Of a DNA stretch of 64,000 bases, positions 35,501-44,638 are shown in pieces (position 1 is the first letter of the stretch; each line of letters begins with the position of its first letter). Location: NCBI GenBank assembly GCA_037127915.1, contig JBAXXL010000023.1:1-64000 (forward strand), in the 5' to 3' direction. The stretch is from JBAXXL01 sp037127915. Its GTDB lineage: Bacteria; Bacteroidota; Ignavibacteria; Kapaibacteriales; UBA2268. The position numbers were made by a program, and so were the translations under genes. The notes beneath the pieces were generated by a model. It was not told the origin of the DNA. It did not search any database and worked only from the letters and a program-made list of their open reading frames with translations.

Positions 35501-36512
35501 TAACGATTTCAAAACAACTGTGGTTGATGAGAAAGTTAATAATTTGCTCGAATACCAAACAAATAAATTGGAATACTACAAAGAGTATTTCTGGCGTGTA
35601 AGATTAATTGTCGGTACTCGTGTTGGTCTATGGTCAGAGGTTTGGGCGTTTAAAACAGGTATTCAAAGTGCAGGACTACTGAATCCGCCGGACAAATCTA
35701 TCGACCAGCCGACCACAATTAAATTCAAATGGTCTGAGATAATAGGTGCGAAATACTATCAATTGCAGATTTCGAAAAACGATAATTTCACGGATTTGGT
35801 TTATTCTATGGATTCGCTGGATAAAGCAGAACAATATGTTGAAGACCTTGAACCAGAATTACTTTATTATTGGCGGGTACGTGCTTGGAATGATGAATCT
35901 TATGGAACATCCCAGTGGTCACAAGTGTGGACATTCACAACCGGCAAGGTTACGCTGATACTCCGCAATCCGAAAACAGGAGCAACAGGAGTTGTTATTC
36001 CAACACTTTTAACTTGGTTTACAGCAACAACTGCGGAATATTATCATCTGCAAGTTGCAAAAGATGCCAATTTTACGAATGTTATTTTTGATAAAGATTC
36101 GATTTATGATACCAAATGTACGCTGTCGAAAACAGATGTCGAAACAAACACAAATTACTTTTGGCATGTAAAAGGCGTAAGCAAAAAATATACAACTCCT
36201 TGGAGCGATACGTGGCAATTCTCAACCGGAGAAGTATCGGTTAAAGAAAGCCCACTATTCAGCTCAATAAAACTTTATCCAAATCCAACGGGCAGTAAAG
36301 CAGAGCTAAGTATCAACGATGCTGAAACCTGCGACGCGAAAATATTAATCAGCACAGTGGATGGGAAAATCATTAAAACGGATGTTATCCGATTATTAAT
36401 TGGCGAAACACGTTATGAAATTGACACGGAAAAGTTATCTTCCGGATCATACTATATTACGATTATCACACCGTCGGGGTATGTGACGCGGGAATTGATA
36501 GTAGTGAAATAA
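32556..36512 (+). CDS. Giant secreted BNR/FN3-like repeat protein with T9SS sorting domain (paralogue 2)
   Basis: A 1318-residue paralogue of the leftward gene at 15441-19406, with the same order: signal peptide, BNR/propeller region (residues about 25-670; AGTNGAGLYVSYDGGSNW, ATYGGGVYYSNDNGATF), six FN3-like units (about 690-1230) and a T9SS type A sorting domain. Some segments are unchanged between the two (for example AGMYFWDDIWNCWQNTGEF), others diverge widely. The sorting domain, however, is closest to that of the SBBP protein at 24965, not to its own paralogue. The upstream 60 bases are also shared with the paralogue. The role is unknown, with surface display likely. Confidence 0.78.
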   Translation: MKNLSIILFLLLLLTTLAQGSLTRAPEDFMGRVTLPTGVEVEVLKFKSDQIVYAGTNGAGLYVSYDGGSNWGKLTAFPEEFPCIKDILITKNKDLYVATYGGGVYYSNDNGATFIPKNNGIKNLLIQALAVTQSGKLLCGTYGGGIYYSDNDGDYWTRTDAGLRYDNVTCITEMNNGFILAGTWGGGFYVSRDTCKTWLVSNTQLTNIFINDLVKDESGKVFAATNGTGVMFTGDGITWHNYSNKYHHYQVNDISPLLDTAVVSVGVNKYQLLMGTRSAGMYFWDDIWNCWQNTGEFALGITACAVSPNGTILATRTLGDVTRSTDNGEHWTICATKIIEYDLAEFTGFEDQLNLFTSKFDNSLVLFSKSNTIRKVYKSENHGYDWRYLGSLTVRKINDVEITPEGNIFVTADEGVYGSIDGGKTFNSILTVPDKKEKYWEFYDIEYDAVTKTIATTFVYFVPDTITQPPNKPKPFLECINRIYKSTNNGTSWTNADYDTTGIDFFHIDKQSNWYMRKGISFVKSVDHGLSFNALFPHKVKRLIYGKDGNQYTFDDQNQLFYSSKFSSTFNQIPFKPEILVPSNDWSIKNISIDSNSRIYVSIWISTPSQGVIYELYKTDDFGNNWQTLKGCYNMDRIRGICSDYSGYTYIWTNALYKVLNPISLDAPFTITPKDGQKGEEINPDFAWERAKFAEEYELQIDQTDLFYSPFETNATGDTTLKAVIELKYNQEYYWRIRSKTHSARSAWTINSFTTGMEPPFLISPEKDELGVPLNAGLKWHKKEEATHYSIQVAEDENFDKIVYSQDNHPDTTITTNKLIGLKTYYWRVKAFTSNNASSWSEVWNFQTVLGPPKLVYPENNSLDKLLSEQFKWHKSAEAQTYFIQVAKDSAFTDLFFEGSSGVDTFKIIDNMLPETDYFWHVASVNTEGISEYSEIWTFRTSFKPLELQTPANEKVNVPLDTKFTWLEHNGGSQYQIQISKVNDFKTTVVDEKVNNLLEYQTNKLEYYKEYFWRVRLIVGTRVGLWSEVWAFKTGIQSAGLLNPPDKSIDQPTTIKFKWSEIIGAKYYQLQISKNDNFTDLVYSMDSLDKAEQYVEDLEPELLYYWRVRAWNDESYGTSQWSQVWTFTTGKVTLILRNPKTGATGVVIPTLLTWFTATTAEYYHLQVAKDANFTNVIFDKDSIYDTKCTLSKTDVETNTNYFWHVKGVSKKYTTPWSDTWQFSTGEVSVKESPLFSSIKLYPNPTGSKAELSINDAETCDAKILISTVDGKIIKTDVIRLLIGETRYEIDTEKLSSGSYYITIITPSGYVTRELIVVK

Positions 36513-36536
36513 TGAGTTTATAAAGAAAGAAGAAAG

Positions 36537-36577
36537 AGCCGGTCAAAGAGCGTAATTGCATTGACCGGCTTTTTTTC
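36537..36577 (+). terminator. Terminator of the giant protein gene
   Basis: A 10-bp stem AGCCGGTCAA/TTGACCGGCT with a 14-base loop followed by seven T's, 24 bases after the stop codon. Confidence 0.85.
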
Positions 36578-36736
36578 TGAATTAGGATTGAATGATTAGA
36601 ATATTGGTTGTAGACAACAGAATGGGTTGTCACGCTTTTGGTGATTTTTAATATAGCAGTCTGAAACTAAATTAGATTTGTCTAACTCAATTAAAAATTG
36701 TAATTTTACTTTTTTAATAAATCTACAACTTAACTA

Positions 36737-39700
36737 ATGAAAATTATCTTTATAATATATCTAGTAACTCTATTTAATATAGTAAACTGCCAAGCGCAAT
36801 TACCATCAGGAACAATATTACACTTGAAAGCGGACGCGGGATTAGTTCTCAATGGCGATAAAGTAGTCGAATGGCAGGACCAAACTAATTCAGAAATTAA
36901 AGCTTTTCAAACTGATGGCAGTTTGCAGCCGGTTTATGTTAGTGATGGAATCAATGGCAAACCAACTGTCCGGTTCGATGGCACAAAGTTCCTTGAAGCA
37001 AGTGCTGTTTTTCCGGTTTTTGAAGATTATTCGCTTTTTTTTGTAGTTAGTATTTCGAGTTTCAATTATTATAATATGATGGTTTCCGGAAATGGTCATG
37101 GAGTATTTTACAATCCGCCACGAGCTTTTCATACCAATACATCGGTACAAGCAATTTCCAACAAAACATTATCCTTGAACAAACCTGCCCTTATGAGTGT
37201 GATTTATACGGAAAGCACACAAACAGTAAAGTTATATATGGATGGAGTTTTGGTAGCTGAAGCTCAAGTGGGTTCGAACTACGATCCTATAATATTTTTA
37301 GGAGCATATTATCAAAATTATTTCTTATGCGGTGATATTCCCGAAGTTATACTTTACGAACGGGCTATGGACAATGCTGAACAAAAATCTGCTGAGTCAT
37401 ACCTATTTGATAAATATCTAATCGAACGTCCGGAGGACGGTTTACCAGATAAAACGTTTACCGCTATTCCTGCAAATTATCAATTATTTCCTCGTGATAA
37501 AGATAATTATACCAATGTAAAAATTGCCGGAAATTTTAAACAAACAAAATTCAATAAAATATCGGTTAAAGTTTATAAAAATAATAAAATCACAGAAACT
37601 ATATCGCAGAACTTAGATTTTGTAAATGGTTCTGCGGCTTTTAATTTTGATTGTAAGATCCATGCTGAATTAAGTAATTATAAATTTTTAATTTCCGCAG
37701 TGAACTCATCTCGTGATTCCATAATGAAAGTTAGACACAATATAGTTGCCGGAGATGTGATATTATTGGACGGACAGTCAAATACTCAAGCCAACAACAA
37801 TTATTATGATATAAACGATTTTATTAGAACATTTGGTGGAAATTTTTCAAATTCTGCGGCAGATACACTTTGGGCATTGGGAGATGATTGGTCCACCGGT
37901 TTGTTAACCAACATAGGTGCTTGGGGAATGACATTAGCTCAACGGATTTTGGAAAACCAGAAAGTTCCGGTTTGTGTTATTAACGGTGCAGTTGGCGGAA
38001 CAATTATCGAATCACATTTACCCGTCCCCGGTGATAGATATAATTTATCTTCTATCTATGGCAGTATGCTTTATAGAGTAGAAAAAGCCAAACTAAAGAA
38101 TGCCGCAAGAGCATTATTTTGGTATCAAGGTGAATCGAACGGAGTTTGGGATTACGAAAACAATTTTATAACGCTTACTAATGAATGGCTAAAAGATTAT
38201 CCGAATATTCAAAAAATTTATACTGTCCAAATACATACCGGCTGTGGTGGAGGATATACCCATAGCCAATTGCGCGAGGTTGAACGCCGGATGCCGGAAA
38301 TAATTAAAAATGTAAAAGTTGAAACAATTGCGGCTTCGGGATTGCCCGGACACGATGGTTGTCATTATGAATTAATAGGATATCAGACTTTGGGAGAACA
38401 GTTGTACCGGCAGTATAATAGAGATTTCTTTGGTTCGAAAGATACCGTGGCTATAAGTTCTCCAAACATTAGCGAAGCATTTTTTACAAGCCCGAGTAAA
38501 GAGCAAATTGCTTTGGTTTTCAAACCAAAGCTTACCAAAATGCGTGCTCAAGCCGATACAGTTGTCAGCGGAATTGAAGCCTCATTAAAAGATTATATAT
38601 ATCTGAGCGATGGAGCGAAAATCATGTCTATAAATTGCGTAAATGATACCGTATTTTTAAATTTGGATAGAGGCTCAAAATCTCAGACAATAACTTATGT
38701 TCCTGAATTATATTACCATGATTCTTACATAATTTATGAGGGACCATGGTTTTTCAACCAACGAAATATGGGAGCCTTGACATTTGATCAATTCCCAATT
38801 GTAGAAAAGAAAGCAATTATTATAGATAATTTTACAAAAGAACTGATAGCATGCGCAAACACAGAGAATAACTTCATTATTTGCGCGGCTTCGGAAAGCG
38901 GTGGAGCAGTTGCTCAATACCAATGGTATAAAGATGGCGTTGAGCTTTCGGGCGAAACAAATCCTAAACTTGATTTTCCTAATTTTGATTATCCAATTAG
39001 CGGCATATACCAATGTAAGGTTTCAGCCAAAGGAGATTCTAAAGCACTATTGTCGGGAGATATTCCTGTTTATGCTTTAAGTTTACCTGAAATTACAGAC
39101 CAACCGAAAGAGATCATAAATGCTCAAATCGGCGGGATATATTCGTTTGAAGTTAAAGCTCATTACCGCGGAAAAGTTCCTCCTTATTACAAGCAATTCT
39201 TCCAATGGTATAAATATACAGCCGCAACAAATGAGTTTACACCTTTGCCGAATGGTGGTAAATTCGCAGGAGCTACTTCATCAATATTAATTGTAACAGG
39301 ATTAAGCGATGAAGACTTTTGCCGAAACGGTGATTATTATTTTGTCGAGATAGTTTCACAATGCGGTTCCGTTCGTTCCAATCCATTTATAATTTCACAA
39401 AAACCTGAGATTGTATTCCGCGATAACCCTAAGGATTTTAATGTTTGTGCAAATACGGATGTCGTTTTTGAAGCTTTTGCTATAGCACCGGTTGGTTATG
39501 CGATTGATTATTCTTGGCAAAAAGACGGCGTTGATTTAATAAACAATGCACAGTACAATGGAGTGAATACTACAAAACTTCAGATATTTAATGTGGATAT
39601 TACCCAAATGGGTTCCTATAAATGTATTGCAAAAATAGTTTCTGAAAATATTTCTGTGGAAAGTACCGCCGGTACCCTGACATTCAAATCAGAACCTATT

Positions 39701-40276
39701 GCCGCCGCTCTCAGCGATGCTAATCCTACTGTCAAGCGTGGAAACGATGTTGCCTTCAAAGTTGAACTATTGGCAGGAGCGGAGCCTTTAACCGTGGGTT
39801 GGAAATTCAATGGCGAAATCATCAAAGAAAGTGTTTGGGATGAATTTAATAGCGATAAATTGCTGACCTTATTGCTTGAATCAGTAAACGAAAATCAAGC
39901 CGGAGAATATATCTGCTACTTGGAAAATGAATGTGCTTTGAAAGAAGTAAATTTCCACTTAAATGTAACGAAATGGGATGAGGCAAACAGTGTAGAAGAA
40001 ATTTCTGAAAATGGGTACTCACTATATACAGCAATTCCTAATCCGACAAACGAAACTGCGACCATAAAATATATAATGCCGCGCTCAGGATTGGTAAAAT
40101 TTACTTTATCCGATATTAGCGGTCGAACAATAAGAAATCTGTTTGAAGGATATGCAGTTGAAGGAATGAATACTTTGCTGATCAATGTAAAGCAACTCCA
40201 TTTATCTACGGGAGTATATTTCTATACTATGACAAGTGAAAATTTCTCCGGAGTACGTTCGATTATAGTAGAATAG
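36737..40276 (+). CDS. Secreted LamG/SGNH-esterase/Ig multidomain protein with T9SS sorting domain
   Basis: A 1179-residue secreted protein. Residues 22-230 are a LamG-like jelly roll (GTILHLKADAGLVLNGDKVV, DYSLFFVVSIS). Residues about 335-565 are an SGNH hydrolase of the sialate O-acetylesterase type: catalytic Ser348 in LLDGQSNT, the block WYQGESNG, and the C-terminal D540-x-x-H543 (HDGCHYELIGY). From about residue 690 come three Ig-like domains (QYQWYKDGVELSGETN, YSWQKDGVDL, VGWKFNGEII). A T9SS type A sorting domain ends it (AIPNPTNETATIKY, STGVYFYTM). It probably deacetylates surface or environmental glycans. It stands alone after a terminator. Confidence 0.8.
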   Translation: MKIIFIIYLVTLFNIVNCQAQLPSGTILHLKADAGLVLNGDKVVEWQDQTNSEIKAFQTDGSLQPVYVSDGINGKPTVRFDGTKFLEASAVFPVFEDYSLFFVVSISSFNYYNMMVSGNGHGVFYNPPRAFHTNTSVQAISNKTLSLNKPALMSVIYTESTQTVKLYMDGVLVAEAQVGSNYDPIIFLGAYYQNYFLCGDIPEVILYERAMDNAEQKSAESYLFDKYLIERPEDGLPDKTFTAIPANYQLFPRDKDNYTNVKIAGNFKQTKFNKISVKVYKNNKITETISQNLDFVNGSAAFNFDCKIHAELSNYKFLISAVNSSRDSIMKVRHNIVAGDVILLDGQSNTQANNNYYDINDFIRTFGGNFSNSAADTLWALGDDWSTGLLTNIGAWGMTLAQRILENQKVPVCVINGAVGGTIIESHLPVPGDRYNLSSIYGSMLYRVEKAKLKNAARALFWYQGESNGVWDYENNFITLTNEWLKDYPNIQKIYTVQIHTGCGGGYTHSQLREVERRMPEIIKNVKVETIAASGLPGHDGCHYELIGYQTLGEQLYRQYNRDFFGSKDTVAISSPNISEAFFTSPSKEQIALVFKPKLTKMRAQADTVVSGIEASLKDYIYLSDGAKIMSINCVNDTVFLNLDRGSKSQTITYVPELYYHDSYIIYEGPWFFNQRNMGALTFDQFPIVEKKAIIIDNFTKELIACANTENNFIICAASESGGAVAQYQWYKDGVELSGETNPKLDFPNFDYPISGIYQCKVSAKGDSKALLSGDIPVYALSLPEITDQPKEIINAQIGGIYSFEVKAHYRGKVPPYYKQFFQWYKYTAATNEFTPLPNGGKFAGATSSILIVTGLSDEDFCRNGDYYFVEIVSQCGSVRSNPFIISQKPEIVFRDNPKDFNVCANTDVVFEAFAIAPVGYAIDYSWQKDGVDLINNAQYNGVNTTKLQIFNVDITQMGSYKCIAKIVSENISVESTAGTLTFKSEPIAAALSDANPTVKRGNDVAFKVELLAGAEPLTVGWKFNGEIIKESVWDEFNSDKLLTLLLESVNENQAGEYICYLENECALKEVNFHLNVTKWDEANSVEEISENGYSLYTAIPNPTNETATIKYIMPRSGLVKFTLSDISGRTIRNLFEGYAVEGMNTLLINVKQLHLSTGVYFYTMTSENFSGVRSIIVE

Positions 40277-40520
40277 AATGGAAAATTTTGTGAAATAAGT
40301 TTGAAGTATTAATAAGTATTATGTAAACTTGAATGGTAGTTTATTGGAATAAGACATTATTAAGAAAAATTAATTATTTATAAACTACAGATACAAAAGG
40401 ATTTGCAACGACCTAAAAAATATTTTTAATTTTCCTGTAACTTTTTTTGTTTTCATGTGTCTTATAACATACGTTTTGTACAATAATTAGAATTTTATTA
40501 ATTACTAATGGAGAACAAAG

Positions 40521-41825
40521 ATGATTTACAAACGAGATTTTCATTTCTTGATTATCTTCCTGTTAAGTTTACTTTTCTTAAATTCGTGCGATACCGCAAA
40601 TGTTACTGCCCCAGTGAAAAAAGCTAATTTGGAAGGTTATGTTATTGATTACATAACATACGAAAAAATGTCCGGAGCATTTGTAAAAACAGAACCTGCA
40701 ACAACGGTGGTTATTACGGACAATACAGGAAAATTTGTTTTCGAGAATATTGAAGTCAAAGAGTACGTTGTTACAGCACAAAAAAATGGTTATTTCGATG
40801 GCAATATAAAAATTGTATTAGATGCCGATAATACTAACTCTGTGATCATTCCTATGCGCGACCTGAAAAGTAATTTCGGCAATCTGCACGGATATCTTTA
40901 CAGCAACCAAACAAAGAGACCTATTGCGAATATCGATATCGAAACGATTCCTTTCAATGCAACTGCAAAAACCGACGATAAAGGATATTTTAGTATCGAT
41001 TTACCACAAGAAAAATTTACCTTAGTGTTTAAATCGGCAAATTATAAAACTTACTATCTCAACGACATTCAGGTAACCGGTAAGGTGACAGATGATTATA
41101 AATTATATTTGGAACCATCTATTCCTGATGGAAATTCATCTTTAGCAAACTACGAAAAAGTATATTATAATTTTGAAAATGGTTATCCTTATGACTTGAG
41201 CGGTAATGGTAATCACGGCTCTTATGTTGGTGAGATTAATTATTCGTCCGGCCGATTCGGTGACGCTGTACATTTAACCGCCGGTAGTGAAAAATATATT
41301 TCATTTATTACTGTACCCTTTATAGATTACGCTAAATTAATGAAGTATTCTGTTGTTATTTGGGCAAAAGAAGAAAATCCAATAGTTAATAATAAAAGTA
41401 TCTATTATTTCTTTACAGGTGACGAAAGTATGGGATTTGCTGGAATCGGCCGCAGTAGCTTATGGAATGATAGCACGGATTCTCAAAAGTATTTATGTTT
41501 TAGCACCGGAGCCGATAAGAGTACTATTTATTCACCATATATTCATCATTTTACTATTGATTACAATTCTTGGAATATGTACACTATCGTTAAAGACGGT
41601 GATATGATGACTGTTTATATCAATAAAGATAAGGTTGCAACTCTTCAGCAGAATAAAGCCATTAAACCAACTGTTCATTACATAGGCAAATATATTAATA
41701 CAGAAAATTTAGTTAGCACTTTCAACAATTTTGGCGGATACATTGACGAATTCAGAGTGTTTAATACTACTTTAACAGAAGAACAAGTGGCTAATCTATT
41801 TTACAATAATTCATTAGGTAAATAA
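40521..41825 (+). CDS. LamG-type lipoprotein, tandem array member 1
   Basis: A 434-residue predicted outer-membrane lipoprotein (lipobox LNSC, Cys23). Residues about 35-110 and 115-195 are two carboxypeptidase-regulatory-like beta domains (LEGYVIDYITYEKMSGAFV, TDNTGKFVFENIEVKEY, then a second). Residues about 215-430 are a concanavalin-like LamG domain (YYNFENGYPYDLSGNGNHG, YIDEFRVFNTTLTEEQV). It is the first and most divergent of four tandem paralogues. The likely role is binding of a polysaccharide at the cell surface. It is followed 27 bases later by member 2. Confidence 0.75.
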   Translation: MIYKRDFHFLIIFLLSLLFLNSCDTANVTAPVKKANLEGYVIDYITYEKMSGAFVKTEPATTVVITDNTGKFVFENIEVKEYVVTAQKNGYFDGNIKIVLDADNTNSVIIPMRDLKSNFGNLHGYLYSNQTKRPIANIDIETIPFNATAKTDDKGYFSIDLPQEKFTLVFKSANYKTYYLNDIQVTGKVTDDYKLYLEPSIPDGNSSLANYEKVYYNFENGYPYDLSGNGNHGSYVGEINYSSGRFGDAVHLTAGSEKYISFITVPFIDYAKLMKYSVVIWAKEENPIVNNKSIYYFFTGDESMGFAGIGRSSLWNDSTDSQKYLCFSTGADKSTIYSPYIHHFTIDYNSWNMYTIVKDGDMMTVYINKDKVATLQQNKAIKPTVHYIGKYINTENLVSTFNNFGGYIDEFRVFNTTLTEEQVANLFYNNSLGK

Positions 41826-41852
41826 CCTTATCAATATCGAAAGGAATGAAAA

Positions 41853-43154
41853 ATGAAAAAGTTTATTATTGTGGTTACGCTTTTTGCATTAATTATTATG
41901 CTGGATGCATGCACAGATAAGAACGTTGTGAAACCATTAGCAAAAGGCTCTGTTAACGGGGTTGTAGTGGATTATGTTACAGGTACACCGCTTGGAAATG
42001 TATTTATCTCCTCGGAACCGGCTTTCACAACCAAAAAAACAGATAACACCGGTTCGTTTACATTGGATAATCTCGAACCTAATGAATATCAAATAATAGC
42101 AGAAAAATCCGATTACGAGGTGGCAAAAGTTTTAGTACATATAACTGAAGGGAAGACAACTAGTGTTAATATTCCTATGATGAAGAAAAATTTGCAGTAT
42201 GCGAGATTAAGCGGTACAATATTAGGAAGTATCGATACATTACCGCTGAAAGATGTTGAGTTAACTATTAATCCTGAAATCGATGCTTTAAAGGATCTTA
42301 AAACCGATGCCGATGGAAAATTCGATTTGTCATTGCCGCCTGGAGTTTATTCTATTACGTTTATCAAAAAAGATTATTTAACATTGGTTAAGACATTTTC
42401 ATTCAATCCGTTTCAAACTATCTCCAAAGATTTCATTATGGAATTCACTGAAGAATATGTAAATCCGACCAACGTAGTAGATCATTTGGTATATTATAGC
42501 TTTGATGAGACCGACAATTATTTACAAGATTTTTCCGGTAACAATTTCAACGGAGTTAAATCGGGGACTATTACAACTGAAACCGGTAAATTTGGCAATT
42601 GCATCAGGACAACAGGTACAACTGATGCCTCAGGCGGCTGGATTAGTATTCCTATGATCCTTAATGAAACAACATTCAGCATAAACTTTTGGGTAAAAGA
42701 AATTAGTTTAGCTTATTCAGGGGGGCAATCATATTTCCAAATCGGCTTGCAAAATACAGGAACTTGTTTTATTGGTAGGTCGGTTCCATGGAGTATATCA
42801 GGAGGCGGAACTGATTTGTTTTATCAATTTGCGGTTGGCGGTAACAATACTCAAACTACTAAACAACCCTTGTATGTTAACGATAATTCCTATACCCCTG
42901 CAAATTGGAATATGTTTACTTTGGTTTATAAGACGGGGACTATGACAGCTTATATTAATGGCCAAAATGTAGGTTCCCAACAACAAAATTTTGAAATAGG
43001 TACAAGCAATAAAATAGGTATAGGTATCCAATGGTGGTCGTCTAATGCGTCAACAAGACTAAGTGCTTATTATGATGAGTTTAGAATTTTGAATGTTGGT
43101 CTTACTGCTCAACAAGTATCACTATTGTATCAAAATAATATTTATTCCAGATAA
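41853..43154 (+). CDS. LamG-type lipoprotein, tandem array member 2
   Basis: A 433-residue lipoprotein (LDAC, Cys20) with the same two regulatory-like beta domains and C-terminal LamG domain as its neighbours. The C-terminal half shares GIGIQWWSSNASTRLSAYYD and YDEFRI with members 3 and 4, so these three form the closer group. A pattern TDNTGSFTLDNLEPNEYQI marks the first beta domain. It is co-directional, with 27- and 30-base gaps to members 1 and 3, so the first three probably form an operon. Confidence 0.75.
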   Translation: MKKFIIVVTLFALIIMLDACTDKNVVKPLAKGSVNGVVVDYVTGTPLGNVFISSEPAFTTKKTDNTGSFTLDNLEPNEYQIIAEKSDYEVAKVLVHITEGKTTSVNIPMMKKNLQYARLSGTILGSIDTLPLKDVELTINPEIDALKDLKTDADGKFDLSLPPGVYSITFIKKDYLTLVKTFSFNPFQTISKDFIMEFTEEYVNPTNVVDHLVYYSFDETDNYLQDFSGNNFNGVKSGTITTETGKFGNCIRTTGTTDASGGWISIPMILNETTFSINFWVKEISLAYSGGQSYFQIGLQNTGTCFIGRSVPWSISGGGTDLFYQFAVGGNNTQTTKQPLYVNDNSYTPANWNMFTLVYKTGTMTAYINGQNVGSQQQNFEIGTSNKIGIGIQWWSSNASTRLSAYYDEFRILNVGLTAQQVSLLYQNNIYSR

Positions 43155-43184
43155 ATTAAATTATCGAAAATTGAAGGTAAAAAA

Positions 43185-44489
43185 ATGAAAAGAACAATTT
43201 TGATTTTAGGGCTGATTTGTTTATTTATCATTTCTGCATGTAATGAAAATAATCCTGTTAGCCCAATCCAGAAAGGCTTTATCAGTGGTCAAGTAACTGA
43301 TTATACTACCGGCCAGCCTATAGCTAACGTATTGGTAACAACTTGTCCTTCTTCTCGAACCGCGCTGACAGATAATAATGGTAGATTCATTTTAGAAAAT
43401 ATTACTACTGGTGAATATAGATTAATTGCGGAAAAAAACGAATTTTCGCCGTCATCTTCCAAAGTGAGCGTTTTATCAAACGATACTACCGATATTGCTG
43501 TACCTATGAAATTATCGTTGAATAAATACGGTTTATTGTATGGTTTATTAACCGACGAGAAGAGTTCACCCCTTGATAGTGTTGAAGTGATTATTAGTGA
43601 TGGAGCAGAAACAATAGCTGATACGATTACCGATAGTAAAGGATTTTATAGCATAGCTCTTCCATTCGGCAAATATTATGTGACTTTAAGTAAATCAAAT
43701 TACCAACCTGTGGATAAGGATGTTGAAGTTTTAAAAAATCAAGCGATTAATTTGAATGTTGTGTTAATCAAGACTGAAATAGAGATTCCTATCCCAAGTA
43801 AATCAGAATTATATGTTTACTATAGTTTTAACGTTGATCCAGGAACGACTAATGTAACAGACAATTCAGCAAATGGTTTTAATGGTACGTTGATGAACAA
43901 AGACTGTGTATATGAAACCGGCAAGTTTGGCAATTGCATAAGATTGATAGGTAAACCCGGTATCACCGGTTGTTGGATTAAACTTCCATGTGCAATGAAC
44001 CTGCCGGAGTTTACTGTTAACATGTGGGTTAAAGAGATAAGCTCTAATTGGGGGTCAGGACAAGCATATTTCCAAGCAGGGAATAATTCCAATTCTGTGT
44101 GTTTGATCGCCCGTAACGCTTTTTTCAGTATAGTATCTAACACTTCTGAACTTGATTACAATTTTGCCGTGGGAGCAATAAATACTAGCGGTGCTTCTAA
44201 TACTCCAATTACTTTAGCTGACAATGGGTATGATCCTTATGCTTGGAATATGTTTACATTGGTATATAAGAAAGAGGGTTTAATGGACGCATATATTAAT
44301 GCTAAATTAGTTGGATCAAAAAATCAGGCGTTCAACATAAACCCAAGTGGTAATATAGGAATAAATGTGCAATGGTGGTCTGGTGATGGTGCTACCAGAT
44401 TGACAGCTTGCTACGATGAGTTTAGAATTGATAAATCAGCTTTGTCCACAACAAAAATAGAAAGACTTTATAAAGAAAATAAATATTAA
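43185..44489 (+). CDS. LamG-type lipoprotein, tandem array member 3
   Basis: A 434-residue lipoprotein (IISAC, Cys19). Domains are as in members 1, 2 and 4: TDNNGRFILENITTGEYRLI marks the first regulatory-like domain, and YYSFNVDPGTTNVTDNSANG opens the LamG domain. The LamG domain of this member has extra cysteines (MNKDCVYET, CWIKLPC) not shared by all paralogues. It ends the tight three-gene group. Confidence 0.75.
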   Translation: MKRTILILGLICLFIISACNENNPVSPIQKGFISGQVTDYTTGQPIANVLVTTCPSSRTALTDNNGRFILENITTGEYRLIAEKNEFSPSSSKVSVLSNDTTDIAVPMKLSLNKYGLLYGLLTDEKSSPLDSVEVIISDGAETIADTITDSKGFYSIALPFGKYYVTLSKSNYQPVDKDVEVLKNQAINLNVVLIKTEIEIPIPSKSELYVYYSFNVDPGTTNVTDNSANGFNGTLMNKDCVYETGKFGNCIRLIGKPGITGCWIKLPCAMNLPEFTVNMWVKEISSNWGSGQAYFQAGNNSNSVCLIARNAFFSIVSNTSELDYNFAVGAINTSGASNTPITLADNGYDPYAWNMFTLVYKKEGLMDAYINAKLVGSKNQAFNINPSGNIGINVQWWSGDGATRLTACYDEFRIDKSALSTTKIERLYKENKY

Positions 44490-44539
44490 CTTTTTTTAGA
44501 GAAAAAATTAAATTTAAGGAATAATTGACGGAGATTTCT

Positions 44540-44547
44540 TATATTTG
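44540..44547 (+). promoter_or_regulatory. TAnnTTTG box before array member 4
   Basis: TATATTTG matches the Bacteroidota -7 consensus exactly and lies 91 bases before the fourth lipoprotein gene, in the only large gap (149 bases) inside the array. It may give member 4 its own promoter. No clear -33 element was found. Confidence 0.4.
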
Positions 44548-44638
44548 CATATTGGTTTTAAAATAAAGTATTTTTTCAAAAAATAATAGGTTTTTTTCAG
44601 AAAAAAAAATGTGTTTTTAGAATATATTAGGTGTCTTT

